The notes under the pieces were generated by a model that was not told the origin of the DNA, ran no database searches, and was given only the letters and a program-made list of their open reading frames with translations. Both the position numbers and the translations under genes were made by a program. A stretch of DNA of 64,000 nt, from assembly GCF_000005505.3 (NCBI RefSeq), contig NC_016134.3, forward strand, positions 46,032,650 to 46,096,649, read 5' to 3'. Each line of letters opens with the position of its first letter. Position 1 is the stretch's first letter. This stretch comes from Brachypodium distachyon (lineage: Eukaryota > Streptophyta > Magnoliopsida > Poales > Poaceae). Positions 30,836 to 42,330 of this stretch are shown one piece after another.

Positions 30836-33330
30836 ATGGCTCCCTGCTCCTCCGCCTCGCCATGCTCTGCCCCTTCGCTGAAGGACTTCGCCAGATCCGC
30901 TGGTTCATTCCCTCCCTCGGGCTCCTTGCTTGCTCGGTCTCCTGGACGCTCACCTTCCCCGCGGTCCTCCCCGCGGCCCCGCGCAATTAGCGCTGACCCG
31001 GCGCCACCCTGTTCGGCCCTGCAGTCCGCGGCCCACCCCCCGCCTCAAATCCGTGGTGGTCGGCTCCTTGCCCTCCACAAAATCCAATGCGATTTCCCCT
31101 TCCGGAAATCCCTGGACTTTGGTGGCCTCCAGACGCGAATGCAGGCGTGGCTCCTCTCCCCTCTCGGCTCGGCAGCTGCCCATGCCCCGGCAACCTACGC
31201 CGGCTCCGGCTGCCGCGCGTGGTTCTCTCCGCCCAAGCCCTGAGCGCGAGGCCTTTTTAAGGCGCTTCCGTGGGCGATGCTTTCGCTGCCTGAGCAAGGA
31301 CCACTGCCGCGCCGAGTGCCAAGATCCACCGCGCTGCATCAACTGCTGGGCTTGGGGACACGAATCCTCTCGCTGTAACGCGCCTCACCGCCAACACTCC
31401 GCGTCACCTGCCGGTCCACCGGCGACTACGCTTCCCTGCTCCACCACCGAGGGCCGCCATGCTTAGCCGCGCCATTCACCTGCCGGCACCGCGCTGCCCG
31501 GGCTTCTCCCACTCGATCGTGACGACTTCGCGCGGCATTGAACGCCAGGTCTTCACGCTCCGCACCCGCGTCGTGCTCGTCAAGGCCCAGGACCCGTGCC
31601 ACACGGCCACCCCCATCACCATCGGCAAGGCCATCAAGGCGAACCTGCACATCCCCTCCCACTCGTTGCGTGTCACCCGCCACTACCCCGAGGTATTCTA
31701 CATCCACTTCGACGCCCCTGCCCACCGCGACCGAGCGATCGATCTTGGCTGCCTCACTGTCGATGGCGCCACCTTCCTGCTGCTGCCTTGGAGTGAGGTG
31801 ACGCACGGCATCATCCAAACCCACTCGCTCCATGTCCGGCTCTGCATTGAGAAGATGCCTCTGCATCTCCGGTCCATGGAGGGCGCGGAGCTCGTCCTCG
31901 GCAAGGACATCATCGTCGACAGGCTCGACAGCCGCACTCACGCGTAGGAGGCCACGGACATCTTCAGTTGCTGGGTGTGGTGCTGGAGCCTCGACCGCAT
32001 ACCCAGCGACTACGGCTTCACGGTCTTCCCCAAGGGCGCTGGACGCATGGAGGAGATGCATGGCTATTCACCGCCGCGCCGTCAGGTGGCTCCACCTCCT
32101 GAAGGCATCCAGTTCAGCGCCTTGATCCACATCGACCTCGTGGAGGATTGGACGGTGCGTGAGGCGCGCCCATCATCCAGTCGCCAGAGCGGCCTGCCGT
32201 CATCCAGCTCCGACGAATCTGCTCCGCTCCCCGCCGTCCAGCCATACATCTGGTACTTCAACATGCGGGATGGGGAGGAGACCCGTCCTGCACACCGCCG
32301 CAACGACTCCTGTGGCGCCTACTCGCCAGCTGCTCGCCGCAACCATGATGATGAGGGCAACGACCACCCACCCCGCTCCTACTGCGACTCCGTCCTGCCC
32401 CGGGACCCTGCTCGCGCGTCGGCACCGTCTCGGGCGGGCCTGGGCGCTGACGAGGCACGACACCGCAGCCGCACGCCGGCCCGCAGGTGCCGCCGGGCCA
32501 CTTCCGTCCCCGACGACACCGCCCCTACCCCTGCGAGCGAGACGCTCCCGCCTCCACCGCCACTGCCGCTTCACGGCCCAATGCCCTAGCGCCTCGACCT
32601 GGCCGCCCTCGCGCCTGCTCCGGTGCCGGTGCTGTCGGCATCCCCTGCCTCGACCAGCCCCACGTCTTCGTCAAGCGAAGACCCGCTCGCCGAGCTCATG
32701 GCCCCCGAGCGGTTGGAGCACATGGGCTGGCCTGCCGGCGACTTTGACCCCATGGCGCTGGAGCGTGACGCCTTCTGCGAGGCGACTCTGTCATCGCCGC
32801 TGTCCTTCCCCCCGGTTCCGGCGGTCCCTGCTTTGGCCGTGGGCGGGGGCACCGGCGCGCCCTCTCCACTCAGCTTCAGTACGCCTCCACGTGACGACAT
32901 CGACATGCCTGTTTCTGCTGCAGGTACTGATGCCGAGCATGACGCGTCCGATGGGATCCTCGATGCCCTCTTCGCCGCACACCCGTCCTCTGTCCTCGGC
33001 GCTACCCCGCCTCCCCCTCCACCCCGCTCCCGTGGCGGCAAGGACAAGACGCCCGTAACTCCACATCGCAACGCCCGACAGGCCGGCATGCCATCTTCCA
33101 CGCCGGTCGCTCAGCGCGCCACCATTCGACTCGCCAAGGAGCCGGCGGTCATCAATGACGATGAGAAGTGCGTGGACATCGCCGCCGCAGCTCTGGTGTG
33201 CCGCTTCAAGGAGCCTCTCTCGGAGACTGACGTGGATGGGCTCACCATCCTCACCAGGATCGACCGTGACGCCCTCCACCGTGCCGCGGCCCAGGCCGCC
33301 TCCTCCAGCGCTGCCGCCTCGGTGCACTAG
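30836..33330 (+). pseudogene. LINE ORF1 (Gag-like, CCHC zinc knuckle), broken
   Basis: The frame starting MAPCSSASPCSAP at 30836 gives way to another that carries two CCHC-type knuckles (CFRCLSKDHCRAEC, then CINCWAWGHESSRC; 31277-31380). From about 31459 a third frame runs to the stop at 33328, interrupted only by TAG at 31945 and 32587. It has a DUF4283-like nucleic-acid-binding segment (VTRHYPEVFYIHFD, THGIIQTHSLHVRLCIEKMP) and a basic and low-complexity C-terminal part. In plant L1 elements ORF1 binds the element RNA. Confidence 0.85.
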
Positions 33331-33547
33331 TTCCCCATGTATAGTTTGCCTAGTTCTCTACGACGGCGGCCGGCTTGTTGCTAGTGTCTTCTTACCTTTG
33401 TGTTGGTTTGGCGGCTGTGTTCTTCGGAGATGATCTTCTTGGGGGCTCTAGGCTGGGTTCATCTCCTCCCGATGTATGCAAGGATGGTGTTTTTCAATTC
33501 TAGTTCGTCTTCGTCGTCGCATTTGTTGAGCTCTCTCCGGTTTCCCA

Positions 33548-36500
33548 ATGAGTGACACCTTCTGCCCGATTTTGTGCTAGCACGTCCGAGGTCTCCACAA
33601 CCCTGCGCGTCGCCAAGCCGTCCGCGAGCTCGCTACGGCCGCAAAGGCCTCCATTCTCTGCCTTCAGGAGACCAAGGTTTCGTCCTTCGACCCGCCCTTA
33701 GCTCGTGAAACTGCCGACGCCATCTACTCCTCCTGGTTCTCCCTGCCAGCTGACGGCACACGCGGTGGCATTGCCATCTTCTGGAACCCCGACGTCGTAT
33801 GCATGACTAACCTGACGCTACACCACTTTTTGATCTCGGCCACCGTCACGCTGCTCCAGTCCGGCCTTGCCGGCCTTGCCTTCGTGCTCTCCATGGTCTA
33901 CGGGCCGGCTGAGGACGCCCTCAAGCCCGAGTTTCTGCAGGAGATGAAAGATCTCACCCCCCCCCCCCCCCGCCCGGTGTACCGTGGACCATCGTCGGTG
34001 ACTTTAACCTTATCTACGAGGCCCGCGACAAAAACAATCTCAACCTCTGCCGCCGCCTGATGGGCCAATTTAGGGCTGCCATCGACCACGCGGAGCTCCT
34101 CGAGCTGCGCTGCTCCAACCGCAAGTTCTCCTGGAGTAACGAGCGCGAAACTCCCACGCTTGTGAAGCTCGATCGCATCTTCTGCAATGCGGCTTGGGAC
34201 GCCTTGTTCTCTCCCTGCTCCGTCCAGGCGCTCTCCACGTCTCACCCCGACCACTGCCCCCTCCTCGTCGCCTAGTTCCGCGGGCCCCCGCGCAAGGCTC
34301 GATTCCGCTTCGAGAACTTCTGGCCTAAGCACCCGGGTTTCTTCCCTACCGTCGTCTCGGCCTGGGGACAGCAGATTTCTTCTCCAAACCCGCTCACACG
34401 CCTTCGCCTCTTGCTTGGGCGCACGGCCCGCGCCCTTCGTTCTTGGAGGGAGGGGCTGTTCAGCGACACCCATTCCCAGCTGCACCTCGCTTCAGAGATC
34501 ATCCTCCGTCTCGATGAAGCGCAGGACAATCGGCCTCTCTCTCCCCTCGAATTCCACCTCCGCAAGGCTCTCAAGGCCAGAGTTTTGGGCCTGGCGGCGG
34601 TTGAGCGTGCCCGACGACGGCAGGCCTCCCGGCAGACCTGGCTCAAGGAGGGAGACGCCAACACTAAATTTTTCCATGTCAAGATCAACGCCTAGAAACG
34701 CAAGAATTTCCTTCATCAGCTCAGCACCGACTCCGGCATCCACATCTCGCACGACGACAAAGCGGCTGCTCTCCTTCATCACTTCACCCACGTGCTGGGC
34801 ACGACGGCGCCACGGTCCTCCACGCTTGCCTGGGAAGGTCTCGAGCTGCCCCACCTCCTCGCTGCCGGCATCGACAATCCCTTCACCCTTCTCGAAATCA
34901 GGGAGGCCATCAAGGCGTCCCCGGCGGAGAAGGCGCCGGGCCTCGATGGTTTCACCGGCACTTTCTACCGGCGCTGTTGGGAGGTGATCAAACTTGATGT
35001 GCTTGTTGCTTTCAATCACCTCTACAACCTAGCGGGAGGGAACCTCGCCGCCGTCAATTCGGCGTTCATCTGCCTTATCCCCAAGAAGGACCGCGTCACG
35101 ACCGTGCATGACCTACGCCCAATCAGCTTGATTCACTCCTTCGCCAAGCTCTTTGCCAAGGTTCTCGCTCGTCGCCTCACCCCTCTCATGGGGGATTTGA
35201 TCTCGCTAGCTCAAAGCGCCTTCCTCAAGTCGAGATGCAGTCACGACAATTTCCTCTTCGTCCGCAACACCGCTCGCTCTCTCCATCACCGCAAGAAGCC
35301 CTCCCTCCTCCTCAAGCTTGACTTCGTCAAGGCTTTCGACACCGTGTCCTGGGAGTACTTGCTGGAGCTGTTACATCGTCTGGGGTCCCGGCACGCTGGC
35401 GCGATTGGATCTCCATGCTTCTGTCCTCGGCGTCCTCGTCAGTTATCCTTAACGGGACGGATGGCGACGACATCTCCCATCGTCGAGGTCTACGGCAGGG
35501 GGACCCCCTGTCCCCGCTTCTGTTCATTTTGGCGATCGACCCGCTGCAGCGCATCCTTCACCATGACACGACCCTTGGAGGGCTGTCGCCGCTGCCCCTT
35601 CACAACTCCTCTCACCGGGCGAGCCTCTACGCGGACGATGCCATTGTTTTCATCAACCCCGTCCGCGAGGAGCTGTAGCTTCTTCTCTCCATCCTTGATG
35701 CCTTCGGGAACGCGATGGGGCTCCGAATCAACACGACCAAATGCTCGGTGGCAGCCATTCACTGTTCTGAAGTTGATCTCGAGGCGGTGCTCCAGCCCTT
35801 CCTCGGCGAACGGGTGGACTTCCCCTTTCGGTACTCGGTCTCCCCCTCTCCCTTGGCCGGCTTCGCCTTGCTCACCTCCAACACATCCTTGACCGGGCAC
35901 GTGCAAGGCTGGCGGGTTGGAGGGGAAAATGGCTCAACTTCGGTGGCCGCCTGGCTCTCATCAACTCCGTGCTCAGCCCTCTCCCCGTCTACGCAATGAC
36001 TGCGCTTCGTCTGCCCAAAAAGTTCATCTGTTCCTTTGACAAGATTCGGCGGCATTTCCTCTGGAACTTGGACGATCAAGATATTGCCGGCGGCAGATGC
36101 AAGGTCAATTGGTCCAAGGTTTGCTCGCCATGCGGCCTTGGAGGGCTGGGCATCCTTGAGCTCGCCGCCTTTGGCCGCGCCCTGCGACTTCGTTGGCTTT
36201 GGTACGAGGGGACGGCGCCCGATCGGCCCTGCCACGGCTTGGAGACCCCCTGCGATGACTCGGACCGGGCACTCTTTGCCGCCGCCACCCGTGTCACCAT
36301 CGGCCATGGGCGCACGGCTGTCTTTTGGGACTCTACTTGGCTGGGCGCCTCTCCGCTCCATTCCGCCTTCCCCGCCCTCTACGCCCTCTCCTGTCGAAAG
36401 CGGCGCTCGGTGGCTTAGGCGCTTTCGGGGAATCAGTGGGTACACGACCTTCGGCCGTCCATCGAGCCCGATGTGCTTACAGAGTTTATCGGTGCTTGGA

Positions 36501-37132
36501 CGTTGATCGCAAACGCCCCTCCGCTTCATCCTGATGCTCTTGGTTCTATCTGTTAGGTGCTCACTGACAATGGCACCTATTCCTCCAAGTCCGCCTACCT
36601 GCTCCATTTCCTCGGTAGAATTAGTGCCCCGCTCCAGGTCGCCCTCGGGCGTTCCTGGGCCCCCCCGAAGCTGAAGCTCTTCGCCTGGCTCCTCTCGCAA
36701 AATCGGCTTTCGTGCGCTGACCGTTTGCAACGGCGGGGATGGCCAAACTGTTATTTCTGCCCTCTTTGTCGGCGGAATTTGGAAACCACGGTTCACCTCT
36801 TCTTCGAGTGCCCCTTCGCTCGTTTCATTTGGTGTGAGGTCGCGGGCGGGCGCAACTGCTCCGGCCTGGGCTTGGCGCTGCGCAGGGATGCCACCTCCTT
36901 CAGGTCATGCTACGAGCTCGCGATTGGGAACTCACCGGTTGGTCACTGCAAGGGAGCCAGCTCTCTTTTCATTCTTGTTTGCTGGTCCATTTGGCGGGAG
37001 AGGAACTCCCGGATTTTTCACGACAAGGACACTTCAGCTCGCCAGATCGGCTGCTTCATCAAGAACGAAGCCCAGGAATGGGCCTTCGCCGGCGCTAAGG
37101 CCTTGCGGAAACTCCTTTGGGAACCACCTTGA
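33548..37132 (+). pseudogene. LINE ORF2: endonuclease, reverse transcriptase, zf-RVT; broken
   Basis: ATG 33548, TAG at 33578, then APE endonuclease (ILCLQETKVSS; GGIAIFWNPD; after a shift at the C-run 33957-33971, GDFNLIYEARD; LDRIFCN; HPDHCPLLVA). TAGs follow at 34273 and 34693. Reverse transcriptase has APGLDGFTGTFYRRCW, LIPKKDRVTTVHDLRPISL and LKLDFVKAFDTVSWEYL, then shifts frame at about 35390 into RQGDPLSPLLFILAIDP and the catalytic YADDAIVF, with TAG at 35676. Another shift near 35930 leads to the last frame (35969-37132) with TAG at 36416 and 36554, ending in the zf-RVT motif (CPLCRRNLETTVHLFFECPF). All key catalytic motifs are recognisable, so inactivation is by point lesions. Confidence 0.92.
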
Positions 37133-37271
37133 GTTTCCTGTTTCCCTAGTTTCTTTCCTTTTCTTCCTTCCTTTCCTTTCTCTTTCGCCTTAGCGCGGCT
37201 CTGTACATATTTTCCCTCTGCTTTAATATATGGAAGCCAGCAGTTGCTGGACCTTTCAAAAAAAATCTTAT

Positions 37272-37543
37272 ATATGTATCAATACCCTCTCATTCATGTA
37301 TTGGCTAGTCAAAAACTTTTGTAGAACATGCGTTGGATGATTTAAGATGAGAGTTGGTGAGATAAGACTTGTATAAAATCTTGGTTTGGAAGATGCATGT
37401 CGATGGAACACTATATCCAGGACAAAAAAAAGTTCAACTATGCGACTGTGTGAAGTACAAGGGAAAATAAAATCTAAGAAAACAGAAACATGAGAGCAAA
37501 ATTCAAACTTTCGAACTAAGAAAAACAATCGCTCTGAAAAAAG
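37272..37543 (-). other. 3' flank of gene C
   Basis: AT-rich sequence following the stop codon of gene C. No other feature is seen. The LINE begins at its far side. Confidence 0.6.
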
Positions 37544-39313
37544 CTAATCGAACTGGAAAACACCATCCACGAGGCCCATGATCCCAGCATGATCGTCATC
37601 AACCAAATTCTCATCCTCTTCTTCTTCCCGCACAACATGATCCTCCTCATCTTCTGTAGGAGCGTTCAAATCCAAGCTCAAACGACGTCGTGATCCCTCG
37701 CGGGTAATTTGTTCTCCACGGTAGTGGCCGATCCCTCGTCGTCGCTTTGCCGGAGGCGAGGACGACGACGATGACGCTCCATCGGAGCTCAGCACGATGA
37801 TGGCATCGTCTAGACCTCCGTTGCCATTGCCATTGCAGGCCATGATCACGTTCTTGATCGCGTCCCCTGACTCGTGATGATCTAGGCCACCATCGTCTAT
37901 CCCGTCGATGAACACCATGCGGTGAGGGTTTTTCAGGATCGCTTCGAGCAATCTCGTCCCAACATAGGCGCCATTGTCTCGTGGCCACCTCCTTCTCATG
38001 ATCTTGAGTCCGGGGTCGCTGTTCGCGGAGGTGAACTCGGTGTAGGATCCGAACACGAGCCTCGCGAGCTCTAGGGCCATGGCCTTCTTGCTGCGCCAAT
38101 CATTTCCACGGAAGAGCAGCCATGTCGTCCCTGCCGGTGGCCGCAGACACCTCCTCATCATGCCAGAGCGGCACCGGAGCACGGTGGCCGCTATGCCAGG
38201 GACTATGTCCTTGTGCCGTGGTGGGACACGCGCCTCGAGATCGTTGCACATGATCTTGAGGTTCTCCGCCGTGAGCTCCGTAAACTTTGGCCGTTGGTGT
38301 GATGCGATTCTTGTGAGGTTTGGATGATATTGGTCTTGGTTGATGCGGCGGAGCCAAGGCGGGAGGCTCGCCCTTGCCTTCGTGCCGCCGACTATGGCCG
38401 ATTGGCCTGTTCTTTGTTTTGTTTCACTTGATTGATCCCTGCTCCAAGAGAAGAAGCGAGTGTTATATGCCACCAGCCTCCCTAAGCTAAGTTTATATAT
38501 ACTCTAAATTAGTTTTATTAGATCTTTCATTATATGTAGATTTTTGCATAGTATTTTATTTGAATTTATAGATCGTAGAATAATTTTCTATAAACCTGAT
38601 CTTAGTAAAAGAAGTTTGACAGCATGCTCTTAATTATGTTACCTGTGGTGGCAGCTGAGGCTTCCGTCTTGATCGACTGGGTGTGCGCGGTGCAGCGCTG
38701 TTGTCTCAGGACAAGCAGCACTGCTACTCTCGCCACTGGAGAGCGCGGCGGCGCCCTTTTTCTTGCCGGCAGCAGAGGCGGCCTCGCGCACGGCGCGGTT
38801 GACGTTTGGGTCGTCGAGGATGGACGCCACGAGCCGCTCCAGCTCCACCACCACCACCGCATTGCCGCTCCTCCGGTGCTGCACCGCCGCCGCCTGCGCC
38901 CGCTTCAGCGCCGCCACCAGCGCGTTCGACAGCGGCACCATCGTCGTCTTCGGCGCCGACGCGTGCTGGAACGGCGCGCGCACCGGGAGGCGGCCGAGGG
39001 CGGCGTCGAGGCGGAGCTGGAGCTGGAGCTTTAGCGCCGCCGCCGCCGCCTCGTGCTGCTGCCGCTTCCGGAGCGGACATGCGGAGGGGAGGAGGAGTCC
39101 GGCCGCGCCCGTGCCAGTGCCCGGCGCCGAGGAAGAAGAAGAAGAAGAGGATGACATGACAGCGCAGGCGACGTGGAGCGGGGTGACCTGCGCGTGGCCC
39201 CGGCGCCGAGCCAGGCCCGCCGCCTGCCTCACCGCCGCCGCCGCTTCCGCCCCCAGCACTTGCTGCTGCTGCACCGCCCGGTATCCGCCTCCGCCGCCGC
39301 CGGCGGTCCGCAT
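37544..39313 (-). CDS. Compact SMXL/D53-family protein C (double Clp-N plus D2 and EAR motif, no D1 domain)
   Basis: Two exons, 39313-38643 and 38438-37544, with a 204-bp GT-AG intron in the same position and phase as in A and B; 521 aa. The start MRTAGGGGGG resembles the MRTGG-type start of canonical SMXL3-like proteins. Domains follow in order: double Clp-N (RRRGHAQVTPLHVA; LSNALVAALKRAQA; SILDDPNVNRAVREAA), PPWLRRINQDQ, ELTAENLKIMCNDLE, P-loop-like GNDWRSKK (the glycine of the usual GxxRxGKK is Ser here), VVFIDGIDD-equivalent MVFIDGIDDGGLDH, EAR motif LDLNAP, acidic tract, and the end LVDGVFQFD. Both exons are open. The ATG used by A and B is TTG here (39365-39363), so the start is about 50 bases downstream of theirs. 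Function of the compact form is unknown. Confidence 0.88.
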
Positions 39314-39460
39314 GGCGTCAATGAGCATATATGCAACCAGCCGTAATAAGCTACACTATACGCAACACCGTACCGTTCGATATACGCTAGCTCGTCTAGG
39401 CCGGGCGGGCTATAGAAGACACACGCATCCACGCTGATGCATGTATCATATCGGTAAGCC

Positions 39461-39470
39461 GTATATATGC
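39461..39470 (-). promoter_or_regulatory. Probable TATA box of gene C
   Basis: GCATATATAC on the minus strand lies about 150 bp before the ATG. The leader between carries AGCCCGCCCGGCCTAGACGA, matching AGCCCGGCTTGGCCTAGACG in the leader of gene B. Confidence 0.45.
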
Positions 39471-42080
39471 ATGCACCAACGCAAAGTACTCGCCAGCGAT
39501 TAATTGCATGCACATACGCATGCCCCGGATAAGAGATTAGCTGCACTGCACTGCATGCATGTAGGGCTATATACGTACTTTGCCACTTGGGTATCGCACT
39601 TACACAGCAGGCCGGCCGGCCCCGTCGTTGGCATTCAGACAGGGTGCAGTGTACGGCGAGAAGATGGATCTGTGTGGACACAAAAGGAATGCATGCATGG
39701 CTCTATATGTGATCGATGTCGACGCGGTCTCGATCCATTTATTTTTGGTCCCAAACGCAAGGGAGTACGTACGTCGCGTGGTTGGTGCATAGAATGTTTC
39801 GGTCGGACGTAGTAGGGGCCGGGCCGCGCAGGATCGAGTCAGGATCAGGCGGCCGGCCGGGGCAGCGTAAAGGCGCGCGCGCGATCCACAGGCCAGTACT
39901 ACGTGCATGCATGCATGCATGTAGGGGGCCGAACGAGAGTAACTCGGTGCATGCTGAACATCTGGCAATACGTACGTACCCACAGATGAACGCATGTCTC
40001 CACAGATCAATGCATATCTTATCCACGGGCCCCAAAATCTACCGTCCGGGCAGCCGATATTGATTCCTCCTGCTGCACGCTGAACGTACCATCCATATTT
40101 TCAAATATGAATGTATCTCTGTCCTAATCCTAAAAAACATTTAGATACATGTAATATTTTGACAGGTTGAGTACTACTATAGAATAAGCACGTGGAGCAG
40201 TGGTCGTACGTACGTGAGCAACGCATGCAGCCCGGTTAATTGCATATCTGACGGTGTGAATTAATAGGTCGATCGTAGCGTCGGCATCAATCATCAGTGC
40301 CGCAGGAAGGACACTCGACGGCGGTCCTGCATGCGCGCGCATGCATTACGGCGTGCTCCCTTTATCCTAAATTGTTGTCGAAATTTAGAAAAACTTGAGT
40401 CAAGATTTTAAGATCAGAACGAGTACGTGCGGGCATGGCATTCACAAGGGACCGAGGCCCGCACGTCGACCACTCGACCGTGTTTAGATTCTCTGTCGCT
40501 ACATATATAAAAGTATATCAATCATCGCTCGATAAAGGGACGACTGACACTGGTCAGATTGCCAGAAATGATAATCTGGCCGGACTCTCTCTCTCTCTGC
40601 ACATTTATGCTCGGCTAAATGACCCGACTCTTGTTGCGTTTGGAGAAATTAAATTACAAATCAACCTGTTTTTATTCATAGATTATGATTTTACCCATGT
40701 TTCTAGTACTCCCTGTTTTAGATGATATTCAGTACTTCCTTCATTTCTAAATACTTGTCGTTGTTTTAGTGCAAATTTGCATATTAAAAATGGTTATCCC
40801 GCATTTATTTCGGGGTATGGTAAAAAGCTCTCGAATTTATGGTTAGTGGAAAACGGTTCCCATGCATGGCTATGAACACACCAGGACATGGCTAGAGCCA
40901 GGAAATCTTTACTGAGTACGTCATCACCTCATCGTCGGGACAAGCAAGGGTGTGTAGAAAATATATGTAGTACACCCGTCTAAGAACTTAAATGAAAGAG
41001 AAAATCTAGCTGTTTTTAAGAAGAAAAAGAGTCTCCTTCAAACCTAAATCTGTACGAAACCGCCACCAAAAGCACGCACAACGGAAATGCTTGGTGTACG
41101 AGTTTTTTCGTACGTATGATTTTTGCACAACACACTGAATCAGCGGTGAATCGGTTGTTGCTTTGCAGTGACCCAAAAAACAAATGAGTTCGATTGTGAA
41201 AAAAACCATATGAAATGAAGTCGTATGTAGCATCGGCGTCGTCCGCCTGCTAAGCGTCGGGCTGACCGCCGGAGACGAGAAGCCGATATGGACATCAGCG
41301 CGGGCGGTAGTTTTTTTTTTTCCGGGATGGCTTTTTTTTTTGAGTAACTTCAGGATGGCTATCTTGCTTTACTTTTGTTTTTTTAGCAAAGCTACCTCGC
41401 TTTACCTCGTCACTTTTGCTGGCCCATATTACTGCCCGCGGCGTTTTGGGCCGTCAAATCTGGGCGACATGACGCGCGATCATCTTGGCGGGCCCTCCTA
41501 GGCCGCACGCTGCCAATGGGCTGGTCAGCGAAAGCAAAGCGAAATTGGGCTGGCTTGTTTCTGTTTCAGTATATCTTCTTGTCATAAATTTACCTTCTTG
41601 TCACTCTGTAACAATATCCGCGCTAAAAAAAGTTAGTACAACATACTGTTCCAACTGTATTTGAAAATCATAGCGTTCAAAAGTGGTTAAACCCAATAAA
41701 GATAAAAAAAGAATCTTGTTGGATAAATTCAACTACTGCACTGTACTAATTTGCTAGTATTTCACCAAGCGCACCATGGAAGATTTCATCGATTATCTAA
41801 ATCCCTACCTAGATTAGTACTAGTACCAACGAATATTGATTTGGTTCAAATCAAAATACTCCTTTACCTACCCGCAAAAAAAATTACCCTTTTACCATCC
41901 ACGCCCCAACGCTAATCCCGTTTCGTTTTCCGAGGCACGCTTTCTCTTTTACCCCCGGCCGAGTCCCAACTCCCAACACATAAAGCTCACGTCCAATCGC
42001 AGAATCCTTCTAACAAGCGGGGCACTGACAAAACGGACCCACAAGTCAGCCAAGGTTCCTAACGTTTCTCGTACGTAGCT
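39471..42080. other. Upstream region of gene C and intergenic sequence with MITE fragments
   Basis: 40230-40330 is the inverted copy of the upstream block at 13290-13395. Stowaway remnants are at about 40091-40175, 40355-40424 and 40733-40790. A CT run is at 40583-40598. The TACGTACG/GCATGCATGC low-complexity words typical of this locus are common to about 40350. No gene is recognised. Confidence 0.5.
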
Positions 42081-42330
42081 TTCTCTGCGTGTCGAGGCGC
42101 ATTTATCCGAGTCGTGTCATCGTGTGCGCGCGTGTGTGTTTGTGGGGTGCGGCGCGCTGCTGGCGTGAGCCAATCAGGAGGCTCCCCGCCAAAAACGAAG
42201 CGGGAGCTGGCGGCCGGCCCACATGCCAGGGAGGAAGGCCACGGGCGCCGCGGCGGGAAAATGAAAGCGCGCGCACTTCTCCACGGAACTCGGGGGACCC
42301 ACGCGGCAGGACGGTTTTTTACTCCCCCTG
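42081..42330 (+). promoter_or_regulatory. GC-rich island with two E2F-type sites upstream of the E2F gene
   Basis: Two matches to the E2F consensus TTTSSCGS occur: CCCGCCAAAA (42185-42194, TTTTGGCGGG on the other strand) and GGCGGGAAAA (42252-42261, TTTTCCCGCC on the other strand). The region is GC-rich and CpG-rich against AT-rich DNA on both sides, as expected of a plant promoter or 5' noncoding exon. It is about 0.85 kb before the E2F ATG. It may be the true promoter with a 5'-UTR intron in between, or may serve another transcript. Confidence 0.5.

Larger units (their letters stand above)
30615..37271 (+). mobile_element. L1-type LINE retrotransposon, near full length but inactive
   Basis: GC-rich element with ORF1 (Gag-like domain and CCHC knuckles), ORF2 (APE-type endonuclease, reverse transcriptase, C-terminal zf-RVT), a TA-rich 3' UTR ending GTTGCTGGACCTTTC and a short poly(A) at about 37258-37266. 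A possible target duplication, TATATGTA, lies at 30607-30614 and 37272-37279; being short and low complexity it is tentative. It inserted about 270 bp beyond the stop of gene C, on the opposite strand. Eight in-frame TAG stops and several frameshifts make it non-autonomous. Confidence 0.92.

Noticed and set aside
31426..33327. Long minus-strand frames across the LINE
   Set aside because: Antisense to ORF1 in a GC-rich element; the plus-strand frames carry the CCHC, endonuclease and RT motifs.
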